The position numbers and the translations under genes were made by a program. The notes under the pieces are model-generated. The model searched no databases. It saw only the letters and a list, made by a program, of their open reading frames with translations, and had not been told where the DNA came from. From Corallococcus sp. NCRR (lineage in GTDB: Bacteria > Myxococcota > Myxococcia > Myxococcales > Myxococcaceae): a stretch of DNA of 64,000 nucleotides. The stretch lies in assembly GCF_026965535.1 (NCBI RefSeq), contig NZ_CP114039.1, positions 8,973,461 through 9,037,460 on the forward strand, given 5' to 3'. Positions 18,412 through 31,643 of this stretch are shown here, piece after piece; the first letter of the stretch is position 1, and each line of letters opens with the position of its first letter.

Positions 18412-18950
18412 TGGGTGCGTGCGTGGAATACGAGGAGCAGGCGAGCCTCCACGCCGCGGAGGCGCTGGAGGGCGAGGAGGCCGCGCGCTTCCAGGCCCAC
18501 CTGGAGTCCTGCGCGGCCTGTCAGGCGGAGGTGGCCTCCGCTCGCGAGGTCCTGGGCCTGGTGGCGCTGCCGCCCCAGACGCCCGTGGAGGTACGCGCGC
18601 AGGACGGTCTGGGCGCGAGGACCCTCGCGGCCTGGCGCCGGGAGCAGACGCGCCGGGGGATGGGACGCCGGGCGCTGGGTTCGCTCGCGGCCGTGGCGGC
18701 GGTGGTGGCGCTGATGCTGGGGCCGTCCGCGCTGGAGCGGCTCAAGGCGCCCCCCCCGGTGGCGACGCCGGCCTCCGTGCCGTCCGCGAGCGCCCGCGAC
18801 GACGTGGACGCGGAGACGCTGGCCGCCTTCGAGGCGTGGGCCGGGTTGGATCCGCTGGAGGATGACGGCTCGGGGTACGGCTTGGATGAGGACCTGTCGT
18901 GGGATGACTCCGGCCTGGACGGGGACTTCGACCTGGGAGAGACACTGTGA
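18411..18950 (+). CDS. anti-sigma factor with zinc-finger (zf-HC2) domain
   Basis: The 179-residue protein opens with a zinc-binding anti-sigma domain: His in SLHAAEALEG and H-x-x-x-C-x-x-C in HLESCAAC. One membrane helix follows (ALGSLAAVAAVVALMLG, about 87-103). The periplasmic tail is very acidic (many Asp, for example LDEDLSWDDSGLDGDFDLG). It should hold the ECF sigma factor at the membrane until a signal arrives. The ATG shares its A with the sigma stop codon; GTG 18408 is possible too. The acidic tail could bind metal or cationic ligands; that is inference. Confidence 0.85.
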   Translation: MGACVEYEEQASLHAAEALEGEEAARFQAHLESCAACQAEVASAREVLGLVALPPQTPVEVRAQDGLGARTLAAWRREQTRRGMGRRALGSLAAVAAVVALMLGPSALERLKAPPPVATPASVPSASARDDVDAETLAAFEAWAGLDPLEDDGSGYGLDEDLSWDDSGLDGDFDLGETL

Positions 18951-19444
18951 AGACGATGAAGCGGATGACCTGGGCGCTCGTGTTCGCGCTGCCGATGATG
19001 GCGCTGGCGCAGCCCGGGCCGAAGGATGCGGGCGCGCGCGACTCCGACCGCATGGCCCGGGCCGAGCAGCGGCTGCGGCTGCGGCAGGTGCTGGAGCTGG
19101 CGGACACGCTGGAGCTGGACAGCGCGCAGGCCCTGAAGATGGATGAGACGCTGCGCCGCTTCGAGGACCGGCGCCGTCCGCTGCGGGAGCAGGTGCGGGA
19201 CTCGGCGCGCATCCTCCACCTGGCGTCGCGGGGCGACAGCGCGGCGCTGGGTCAGGTGGACGCGGCGGCGCAGAAGGTCTTCGACGCGCGCGCGCAGATC
19301 GCCGCGCTGGACCGGGAGCTGTACCAGGCGCTCGCCAGGGACCTGACCCCGGAGAAGCGCGCGCGGCTGGCCGTGGTCATGGCCCGCTCCGAGGGCATGA
19401 AGGGACTGAAGGCCAAGGGACCGAAGCAATCGCGCGGCGACTGA
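18947..19444 (+). CDS. Spy/CpxP-like periplasmic protein
   Basis: The 165-residue protein has a signal peptide (MKRMTWALVFALPMMALA) and an all-helical, Arg/Leu-rich mature part with LTPEKRARL near the end, like the LTxxQ-type Spy/CpxP or heavy-metal sensor proteins. Such proteins sense or chaperone misfolded proteins or metals in the periplasm. Its GTG overlaps the anti-sigma stop (GTGA at 18947-18950). As third member of the sigma/anti-sigma operon it may feed the periplasmic signal to the acidic anti-sigma tail. Confidence 0.72.
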   Translation: MKTMKRMTWALVFALPMMALAQPGPKDAGARDSDRMARAEQRLRLRQVLELADTLELDSAQALKMDETLRRFEDRRRPLREQVRDSARILHLASRGDSAALGQVDAAAQKVFDARAQIAALDRELYQALARDLTPEKRARLAVVMARSEGMKGLKAKGPKQSRGD

Positions 19445-19572
19445 GGACGTCCCTCCCCAAGGTCGGAGGCGGACGGGCGGGCACGGCCAGTCCGCCCCGG
19501 GGGGCATCCCCAACGTCATGGCGTTGACCGCGTCCCCCCCCAAGGGACGCCCCCCTCCTCCTGGAGTCCGCC

Positions 19573-20148
19573 ATGCGTCTGCTGTCCCGTGTTCTTCCCG
19601 TGCTCGTGGGCCTGGGGCTCGCGTCCTGCGCGGGCGTCGATGTCGGCACCAACTACGACCCCGCCGCCGTCCAGCGCATCAACGAGTTCCACACGTATGC
19701 GTGGCTGACGCATCCCCAGCAGACGAAGGACTCGCGCATCAACAACGACATCACCGAGTCCCAGGTGACGGGCGCGGTGGACCGCGACCTCCAGGCCCGC
19801 GGCTACCAGAAGGTGGATGCGAGCGCGAACCCGGACTTCCTCATCGGCTGGCAGGGTGCCATCGACACGCGGCTGTCTGCGGAGACGGTGGACAACTACT
19901 GGGGCTACCCGTGGGATCCGTTCTGGGGTTCGTACTACGGGCCCTCGGAGACGTATGTGCGCCAGTACGACGTGGGAACGCTCATCCTCGACGTGGTGGA
20001 CGCGAAGGAGAAGAAGCTCGTCTGGCGCGGCACGGCCCAGGCGAACCTGGGCGACAGCCCGAGCGCCCAGACCAACAGTGGCAAGATTGAAAAAGGCGTG
20101 GAGAAGATGCTGAAGGACTTCCCGCCCGAGCCGAAGGAGAAGAAGTAG
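19573..20148 (+). CDS. DUF4136 lipoprotein
   Basis: The 191-residue protein has a lipoprotein signal with LASC as lipobox (Cys19). The mature part has the DUF4136 pattern: an early F-x-T-Y-A-W (FHTYAWL), an I-x-x-x-V-x-x-x-L-x-x-x-G-Y helix, PDFLIGW, a Tyr/Trp/Gly-rich middle (YWGYPWDPFWGSYYG), GTLILDVVDAKEKKLVWRG, and a Lys-rich end. The family is common in proteobacterial envelopes and of unknown function. A 7-bp inverted repeat (19530-19536/19544-19550) lies just before its ribosome site. Confidence 0.85.
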   Translation: MRLLSRVLPVLVGLGLASCAGVDVGTNYDPAAVQRINEFHTYAWLTHPQQTKDSRINNDITESQVTGAVDRDLQARGYQKVDASANPDFLIGWQGAIDTRLSAETVDNYWGYPWDPFWGSYYGPSETYVRQYDVGTLILDVVDAKEKKLVWRGTAQANLGDSPSAQTNSGKIEKGVEKMLKDFPPEPKEKK

Positions 20149-20156
20149 GCGCGCGC

Positions 20157-21290
20157 TCAGCGCGCGCGACGCCAGGCCCGCGTGAGCAGCAGGCCTCCCA
20201 GGAGGCCGCCCGCGCCCAAGAGCGTGAGCCAGAGCAACACGCGGTCCACCAGCGGGCCCAGCCGGTCGAACGCGTGGTCCACCCAGCCGCGCGCCAGTCC
20301 GTCCATCTGCTGGAGCGCGGCCACACGCTCGGCGTGCAGCGCGTCCACCAGCGCCTGCCGCTCCCGCCCCACGTCCGAGAGCACGGCCTGGCGCTCGCCG
20401 GTGACGAACTCCTGGAGGCCCATGCGTTCGGCGTGCAACGCGTCCAGCGCCGCGCGGCGCTCGCGTTCGATGAGCGCGGGTGAGTTCGCGGCCAACGCGC
20501 CCACCCGGTCCAGCAGGTCCACCGTGCGCCCCAGTTCCGCCAGCGCGGCCTGGACCGTGGGTGCATGCAGGGCATCCGTGGCGACCAACTCCGCCTGCCA
20601 GCGCGCCTGCCTGGGCAGGCTGGCCGCGTAGAGGTCCACGCGCGCGGTGAGGTCGCGCGTGTCCTCGACGAGTCCGGCCGCCGTGGTCCGCAGGCCTCCC
20701 CCCGTCACATCCGTGAGGGAGGCCAGCAGGCCCGTGGTGGACACGCGCGTGACGAGCGGCCCGGTCAGCGGATGCGCCGCGGCCCAGGCGTGGACCCGGT
20801 CGCGGGTCTGGGTCACGTCCTCGCGGCCTGTCACCACGCGCCACTCGGCCTCCACTTCGGACTCCAGCGCCACCAGCGAGTCATGGGCGTGCGCCAGCAA
20901 CTCCGGCGATGCGCCCTCGGCGTTGCGCGGCAGGTAGTCCTCCAACTGGGCCAACAGCGCCCAGGTGTCGATGAGGGCGGCCAATGGATCCGGCTGGAAG
21001 AGCGCGCTCTGCACGGCGGGCACCGCGTTGGCCTTGAAGCGCAGCATGGCCGAGGCCACCCGCGGTGAGCCGGAGCGCGCGGCCAGGTCGTCCGCCAGGG
21101 CCTCGATGAGTCCCGAGAAGCGCCGGGCCAGGTCCCGCACCCGCGTGCGCATCACCGCCACGGACAGGTCGGACCGGCCCACGCGCGTGGTCAGCTCCGA
21201 GCGCTGTGGCTCCAGCGACGCGCAGCCACCGCACAGCGCCGTGAGCAGCACCACGGTCACGACGCGCGCGGGAGGGAGAACCGGGGACAT
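20157..21290 (-). CDS. lipoprotein of unknown function with C-terminal membrane helix
   Basis: I do not recognise a family. The 377-residue protein has a lipoprotein signal (VVLLTALCGGC, Cys at about 23), a long alpha-helical body rich in Ala, Leu, Arg and Glu, and a C-terminal hydrophobic helix (VLLWLTLLGAGGLLGGLLL) followed by Arg-rich residues. Near the end the motif ALxALHAER occurs twice in tandem with similar spacing (ALDALHAER, LVDALHAER). The two anchors suggest a protein tethered at both ends or spanning the periplasm. It is convergent with the DUF4136 gene, 8 bp apart. Confidence 0.65.
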   Translation of the reverse strand: MSPVLPPARVVTVVLLTALCGGCASLEPQRSELTTRVGRSDLSVAVMRTRVRDLARRFSGLIEALADDLAARSGSPRVASAMLRFKANAVPAVQSALFQPDPLAALIDTWALLAQLEDYLPRNAEGASPELLAHAHDSLVALESEVEAEWRVVTGREDVTQTRDRVHAWAAAHPLTGPLVTRVSTTGLLASLTDVTGGGLRTTAAGLVEDTRDLTARVDLYAASLPRQARWQAELVATDALHAPTVQAALAELGRTVDLLDRVGALAANSPALIERERRAALDALHAERMGLQEFVTGERQAVLSDVGRERQALVDALHAERVAALQQMDGLARGWVDHAFDRLGPLVDRVLLWLTLLGAGGLLGGLLLTRAWRRAR

Positions 21291-21374
21291 GGGCCGGGCC
21301 CCAAGCTGCGCACGGCCTGCTCCGCCGCCGAGCAGTCCCCCGGGGCGGAGCCAACGTCGGACGTCCGACGCCCG

Positions 21375-21965
21375 TCACTTCTCCGCGAGCGCCTTGTCGA
21401 TGGCGGCCTTCAGCTCCGGGCTGTCCGGCGTGACGCTGCTGGGGAAGGCGGCCTTCACCTGGCCGTCCTTGCCCACCACGTACTTGTGGAAGTTCCACTT
21501 GGGCTCGCCATGGTCCTTGGCGAGGAACGCGTAGACGGGGGACTGGCCCTCGCCCTTCGTCTTCACCTTCTCGAACATGGGGAAGGAGACCTTGAAGCGC
21601 AGCTCGCAGAACTTCGCGATCTGCTCGGAGGTGCCCGGCTCCTGGCCGCCGAAGTCGTTGGACGGGAAGCCCAGGACGACCACGCCCTTGTCCTTGTAGC
21701 TGTCGTAGAGCGCCTGGAGGCCCTTGTACTGCGGCGTGTAGCCGCACTCGGACGCGGTGTTCACGACGAGGGCGACCTTGCCCTGGAAGTCCGACAGCTT
21801 CTCGGGCTTGCCGTCGAGCCGGTTGGCGGAGAGCTGGTGGAAGGACATGGCTTTCTTCTCGGTCTTGTCCGCGGCGGTGGCCGCCGTGGAGAGGGAGAGC
21901 ACCGTCGCGACGGTGCACAGCAGGGGAGTTCGCATGGCGAACGCAGGATGCCGGAAGGAGCGCAT
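21375..21965 (-). CDS. glutathione peroxidase, exported
   Basis: The protein of up to 196 residues has a signal peptide (LLCTVATVLSLSTAATA) and the glutathione-peroxidase fold with catalytic Cys in NTASECGYTPQY, Gln in FPSNDFGGQEPG and Trp in PKWNFHKY, a cysteine rather than selenocysteine enzyme. It reduces peroxides, probably with thioredoxin, in the periplasm. ATG 21965 lies only 4 bp past the uvrA stop with GGGGACGG upstream, so co-translation is likely; ATG 21935 would give a shorter leader. It is the downstream gene of the giant uvrA. Confidence 0.88.
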   Translation of the reverse strand: MRSFRHPAFAMRTPLLCTVATVLSLSTAATAADKTEKKAMSFHQLSANRLDGKPEKLSDFQGKVALVVNTASECGYTPQYKGLQALYDSYKDKGVVVLGFPSNDFGGQEPGTSEQIAKFCELRFKVSFPMFEKVKTKGEGQSPVYAFLAKDHGEPKWNFHKYVVGKDGQVKAAFPSSVTPDSPELKAAIDKALAEK

Positions 21966-21969
21966 GGAT

Positions 21970-27273
<5,304 letters not shown>

Positions 27274-27441
27274 GCCGGCCGGAGGTTTAACGACCGGACA
27301 CTCGCGCGCCAATCACAACATGACGGCCAACATCGTCCCGCCCGGGTGGGTTGGGTGGGGAGCGGGCAGGCTGATACAACGTGATGCGGCCCGTCACATC
27401 GAATGAGTCTCGGTGGGAATGCCGGCCGAACGGGGGTGGCC

Positions 27442-28455
27442 ATGTCCGACGACGTCCAGGCACGCGGTGCGCGGGCCGAAGAGGCCCTTCAGCGCACGAG
27501 TGCCTCCCTGGTGTTGCTGGACCTGGGCGGCCACACCGCCACGGGCTTCGTCATCTCCTCCGAAGGCCACGTCGTCACCAGCCTCCACGCGGTGGCCAGC
27601 GCGCGCGCCATCACCGCCGTGCTGCCGGACGGCCTGCGCTCCCCGGTGGTGCAGGTGGCGGCCGTGGATGAGCGCCGCGACCTGGCCCTCCTGTGCCTGT
27701 CCGTGCCGGACCTGGTGCCCGCCCTGGCCCTGGGCCCCGCCACGCTGCCCTCGGAAGGCGAGGCCCTGCAGGTGATCCAGGCCCACGCGGACCACCCCCC
27801 GGAGCCGCGCCACCTGGAGGTCCGCGCGGTGCAGGTGCTGGGCGAATGGCTCACCCTGCTGGAGCTGTCCCGCACGCTGCCCGAGGACGCGTCGGGCTCG
27901 CCGGTGCTGGACGCGCGGGGGCAGGTGGTGGGGTTGGCCACCGCGGCGCTCGCCAACGGCCGCGCGCTGGGGCTGGTCATCCCGGTGCGCTACATCGCGC
28001 CGCTGCTCAAGACGCCCGGCCCGCCCCGCCCGCTGTCCGCGCTGGACGCGCCCCGGCAGCGCTCCACCCGCGTGCGCCAGGTGCCGCAGCATCCCGTGGG
28101 CCTGCTGGAGGGCTGCGCGACGCCGGCCGTGGAGTCCGTGGCCTCGCTCTTGGGCCAGGCCATCAACGTGGGCGCGCCCGCCTACAACCGGGGCGACGTG
28201 GAGGGCTGCTACCGGCTCTACGCGCACACGGCCGAACAGCTCATCGACGAGCGAGACGACTGCCCCGGCGTCCAGCGCGCGCTGCGCGACGGCCTCTTGC
28301 GCTGCGAGGGCCTGCGGGACATGGAGGACCGGGCCTGGGCCCTGCGTGACACGTTCGACGGGTTGATGGACGTCATCGGCCGGTGGCGCCAGTCCCGCCC
28401 GGCGCTGCCCACCTCCGCCAGCAAGCGCCCCCCGCCGAAGACGTACCTCAACTAG
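27442..28455 (+). CDS. trypsin-like serine protease domain protein (S1C-like)
   Basis: The 337-residue protein has an N-terminal chymotrypsin-fold domain resembling DegP/HtrA: TGFVISSEGHVVTSLHAVA (catalytic His), AVDERRDLALL (catalytic Asp) and DASGSPVLDARGQVVGL (catalytic Ser in SGSP). No signal peptide or PDZ domain is seen. The last 130 residues are helical and contain a possible substrate- or partner-binding domain (NVGAPAYNRGDVEGCYRLY). ATG 27442 is chosen because the region before it reads poorly; ATG 27403 is possible. It is divergent from uvrA with 168 bp between the starts. Confidence 0.68.
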   Translation: MSDDVQARGARAEEALQRTSASLVLLDLGGHTATGFVISSEGHVVTSLHAVASARAITAVLPDGLRSPVVQVAAVDERRDLALLCLSVPDLVPALALGPATLPSEGEALQVIQAHADHPPEPRHLEVRAVQVLGEWLTLLELSRTLPEDASGSPVLDARGQVVGLATAALANGRALGLVIPVRYIAPLLKTPGPPRPLSALDAPRQRSTRVRQVPQHPVGLLEGCATPAVESVASLLGQAINVGAPAYNRGDVEGCYRLYAHTAEQLIDERDDCPGVQRALRDGLLRCEGLRDMEDRAWALRDTFDGLMDVIGRWRQSRPALPTSASKRPPPKTYLN

Positions 28456-28479
28456 CGGCGGGGGGATGCGCGGGCCTCT

Positions 28480-29064
28480 TCAGGCCTCGTCCCAGCGGAT
28501 CCGCAGCGCATAGGTGTGCTCGGCGCGCTCCAGCACGTCCACGCGCGGCAGCACCCGCGTGCGGCGCAGCACCTGCTCCACCACACCCGCCACGAAGTCC
28601 GGCAGCGGATCCGCGTCCACCACGCGCGCCCGCCACTCCCGCGCGCGCACCGGCTCCAGCACCAGCTTCATGTCCTCGCGGCCCGCGCGCAGGTACGTGG
28701 GCAGCCGCGCCAGGCACCGCTCCGCGCCCAACAGCGGCGCCGCCGCCGCGAAGATGCGCCCCACCAGCGTCTGCGCGAAGCCCTCCACATAGTGCGTGCC
28801 CAGCACGCGGTTGGCGTCCTCGCTCGCGAGGCCCGGGCACGCATGCCGCCGCGCCACCGCCAGCGACGCGCGCCACACCTCCAGCGGAATGCGCTCCTCC
28901 ACCGTGTCCGGGTCGTAGCCCACGTCCCGCAGCGCCTGCGCGAACGGGCCCGACGGCCGCAGTGAGTGCTCGAACAGACCTTCGAAGTTCCGGCGCGGCA
29001 CCCGCACCAGCAGCGGCGGCAGGCCTGGCGCCTCCCGCGTCTCCGGATGAATCCACGGCTCCAT
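28480..29064 (-). CDS. DUF2378 family protein (Myxococcus paralogous family)
   Basis: The 194-residue protein matches the TIGR02265/DUF2378 family as I know it: FEGLFEHSL near the start, LRDVGYDPD, IPLEVWRASLAVARRH, a central G-x-x-Y-V-E-G-F-x-x-T-x-V-G-R segment and a beta-rich C-terminus with EPVRAREWRARVVD. The family is expanded in myxobacteria, cytoplasmic and without known function. ATG 29064 is used; the preceding in-frame TTG is weaker. It is convergent with the protease gene, 24 bp apart. Confidence 0.78.
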   Translation of the reverse strand: MEPWIHPETREAPGLPPLLVRVPRRNFEGLFEHSLRPSGPFAQALRDVGYDPDTVEERIPLEVWRASLAVARRHACPGLASEDANRVLGTHYVEGFAQTLVGRIFAAAAPLLGAERCLARLPTYLRAGREDMKLVLEPVRAREWRARVVDADPLPDFVAGVVEQVLRRTRVLPRVDVLERAEHTYALRIRWDEA

Positions 29065-29436
29065 GTCTCTCAACCCCCCCAGGGTCCAGCCCCCGCACCA
29101 TCCCGGCCGGGAAACCGTGTCTCAGTGTATCAGCCTCCACCCGCCGGGCCTGCCCGCCTGGTTGCCGCTGTTGTGGACTTTTCCAATGATTTCTTCCGCC
29201 ATTTCCCGCCCCGTCCGCGCTGATCCATGACGGCTCGCGTCGGGGATTCCGGGAATTCGGGTCACGAGGGACCCGGACTGAAAGCAAAAATTCGGTGTCA
29301 ACCGTTGAATTCACCGGAAGTCCACTGGCTCTATCCCCTGATTCCTGGGCTGCCGCGTTAACTTCTTCAAGCCATCGGAAACTCTCGGTGTTCATCGTGC
29401 GAGAATTGTTCATCCCCCTTGCAGTGTGAGTGATCC
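29065..29436. other. divergent intergenic region before the metalloprotease
   Basis: These 372 bp are less G+C-rich than the surroundings, particularly 29280-29430, as usual for a long regulatory region. No gene is apparent. A TTGAAT at 29305-29310 with TCTATC 19 bp later is a poor promoter match. The region serves the M4 protease to the right and the DUF2378 gene to the left. Confidence 0.5.
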
Positions 29437-31566
29437 ATGACCATTCGCCGCACCGAAGGTTCGACGCCCGTTTCTCTCCGTCCCACCACCGATACCTCCG
29501 CGCCGGCGAAGGCGAAGAACGTCCTTCGCGTGAAGGACGGCTTCGAGTCCGTCTCCCGCACGGGCGCCGCCGCTGGCGCTCAGCCCACCGCCGCCGCCGC
29601 GACGACGGCGCAGGCTTCCACGACGGGGGCCGCTTCCGCGCAGACCGGCCGCCTCGCGCTGGACAGCAAGGAGGCGCAGGCCGCCATCCAGACGTCGCTG
29701 AAGGCCCTCACCCCGCCGATGACCGCCTCGTCGCTGCTGGCGGCGAACAAGACCGGCCCGACGCTGGCCCCCAAGAGCGTGGAGGTCGACGAGCTGGGCA
29801 TGACCCACGTTCGCCTGGACCGCATGCACGAGGGCGTGAAGGTCTTCGGCGAGCAGCTCATCAGCCACCTGGGCACGGACGGCAAGGTGTCCAGCATCAC
29901 CGGTGAGCAGAACCCCATCCCCGCGGGCCTGGGGACCCAGAAGCCGAAGCTGGCGCCGCAGCAGGCCATCGACATCGCGAAGAAGGAGCTGGGCGGCAAG
30001 GCCGACAAGCAGCCCTCTTCCGAGCGCGTCATCTACCAGGACGCGGAAGGCAAGTACCACTCCGCCTACCAGGTGGAAGTGACGCAGATCGCCGGGCAGG
30101 AGAAGCCCAAGAAGCAGAACTACATCATCGACGCCAACACGGGGAAGGTGCTGGAGAGCTTCAACAAGATCGGCGGCTGGTCGAAGTCCGCCGCGGCGCA
30201 GCTGCAGGTCAACGGCACGGCCAGCCCCAACGTCGCCATCCCGGACAAGGGCCAGGTCCAGTCGAAGATCAACATCCCGGACGGCGTGACGGTGGACAAG
30301 CTGTCCGTCGACCTGAACATCAAGCACACCTGGAGCGGCGACCTGAAGGTCTCCGTGACCAGCCCCTCCGGCAAGACGGCCGTGCTGCAGGACCGCAAGG
30401 GCGGCTCCAAGGACGACATCGCGGGCTCGTTCGACCTCTCGGAGGCCTTCAAGGGCGAGAGCGCCAAGGGCGAGTGGACCATCACGGTCGAGGACAAGGC
30501 CGCGCGTGACACGGGCACCCTGAACAACTGGAGCCTGAACATCACCGCGAAGGAGACCACGCCTCCGACGGATCCGCAGAACCCGCCCACGGGCACCGCG
30601 GACGACCTGTCCATGTACAGCGGCCACGTGGACCTGAAGACCAAGAAGGAAGCGGACGGCACGTACTCGCTGGAGGACTCGACGCGCGGCAAGGGCATCG
30701 TGACCTACGACGCGAACAACAAGTCCACCGCGTCCGGCCAGACGAAGATCACCGACAACAACGACAAGTGGGGCGAGGCCACCGACCCGGCGCGCGCCAA
30801 GGCCGGCATCGACGCGCACTACGGCGCGGCCATGACCTACGACTTCCTGAAGAACGTCCTGGGCCGTGACTCGATCGACGGCGCCGGCGAGAAGCTCGTC
30901 AACTACGTGCACGTGAAGAACAACTACGTGAACGCGTACTGGGACGGCGAGAAGATGAGCTACGGCGACGGCGACGGGAAGCAGTCCGGCCCGCTCACCA
31001 CGCTGGACATCGCGGGCCACGAGATCGCGCACGGCCTCACCGAGCGCACCGCGGGCCTCATCTACAGCGGCGAGTCCGGCGGCCTGAACGAGTCCTTCTC
31101 CGACATCATGGGCACGGGCGTGGAGTGGTACGCCGCGCAGAACAACCCCGAGGCCAAGTGGAACTGGACCGTGGGCGAGGCCGCGTGGACGCCGAACAAC
31201 GGCGACTCCGAGGACGGCCTGCGCTACATGAACGACCCGACCAAGGACAATTACTCGGTCGACAACTACAAGAACTACCCGAAGCAGACGGAGGTGCACG
31301 GCTCCAGCGGCATCTCCAACAACGCCTTCTACCTGCTGGTCGAGGGCGGCAAGAACCGCACCTCCGGCCTGGAAGTGAAGGGCGGCATCGGCATGGAGGA
31401 CGGCCTGAAGATCTTCGGCCGCGCCCTCACCACGTACATGACGCCGAAGACGACGTTCGCCCAGGCCCGCGAGGCCACCATCAAGGCCGCCACCGACCTG
31501 TACGGCGCGGACTCCAACCAGGTGGCGAAGGTGAAGGACGCCTGGACCGCGGTGGGCGTGAACTAG
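29437..31566 (+). CDS. M4 (thermolysin) family metalloprotease with P domain
   Basis: The 709-residue protein has a zinc site H528-E-x-x-H532 (HEIAHG) and third ligand Glu552 in GGLNESFSD, the M4 pattern. Before it lie an FTP/PepSY-type propeptide (about 90-245) and a proprotein-convertase P domain (about 265-373, HTWSGDLKVSVTSPSG, GTLNNWSLNI). Having the P domain between propeptide and catalytic domain is unusual; it normally follows the catalytic domain. The N-terminal 85 residues are Ala/Thr/Ser-rich and contain no hydrophobic signal peptide. It is a likely extracellular protease for predation or development, with an unknown export route. A terminator follows. Confidence 0.9.
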   Translation: MTIRRTEGSTPVSLRPTTDTSAPAKAKNVLRVKDGFESVSRTGAAAGAQPTAAAATTAQASTTGAASAQTGRLALDSKEAQAAIQTSLKALTPPMTASSLLAANKTGPTLAPKSVEVDELGMTHVRLDRMHEGVKVFGEQLISHLGTDGKVSSITGEQNPIPAGLGTQKPKLAPQQAIDIAKKELGGKADKQPSSERVIYQDAEGKYHSAYQVEVTQIAGQEKPKKQNYIIDANTGKVLESFNKIGGWSKSAAAQLQVNGTASPNVAIPDKGQVQSKINIPDGVTVDKLSVDLNIKHTWSGDLKVSVTSPSGKTAVLQDRKGGSKDDIAGSFDLSEAFKGESAKGEWTITVEDKAARDTGTLNNWSLNITAKETTPPTDPQNPPTGTADDLSMYSGHVDLKTKKEADGTYSLEDSTRGKGIVTYDANNKSTASGQTKITDNNDKWGEATDPARAKAGIDAHYGAAMTYDFLKNVLGRDSIDGAGEKLVNYVHVKNNYVNAYWDGEKMSYGDGDGKQSGPLTTLDIAGHEIAHGLTERTAGLIYSGESGGLNESFSDIMGTGVEWYAAQNNPEAKWNWTVGEAAWTPNNGDSEDGLRYMNDPTKDNYSVDNYKNYPKQTEVHGSSGISNNAFYLLVEGGKNRTSGLEVKGGIGMEDGLKIFGRALTTYMTPKTTFAQAREATIKAATDLYGADSNQVAKVKDAWTAVGVN

Positions 31567-31598
31567 TCGTCCGCTGACGGAAGCATCCTGAAGCACCC

Positions 31599-31638
31599 GA
31601 GGCGGGTCCGGTCACCACCGGGCCCGCCTCTTCCTTTT
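31599..31638. terminator. terminator between M4 protease and M18 aminopeptidase genes
   Basis: A 13-bp inverted repeat (31599-31611 and 31618-31630, one G-U pair, 6-nt loop) is followed by TTCCTTTT. It serves the protease gene; the convergent aminopeptidase gene ends 6 bp further on and might use the same stem. Confidence 0.75.
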
Positions 31639-31643
31639 GCCGC

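Noticed and set aside
19468-19496. Inverted repeat GGCGGAC…GTCCGCC after the Spy-like gene as terminator
   Set aside because: The 15-nt loop and absence of a T-run make it weak; left unlisted as a terminator.
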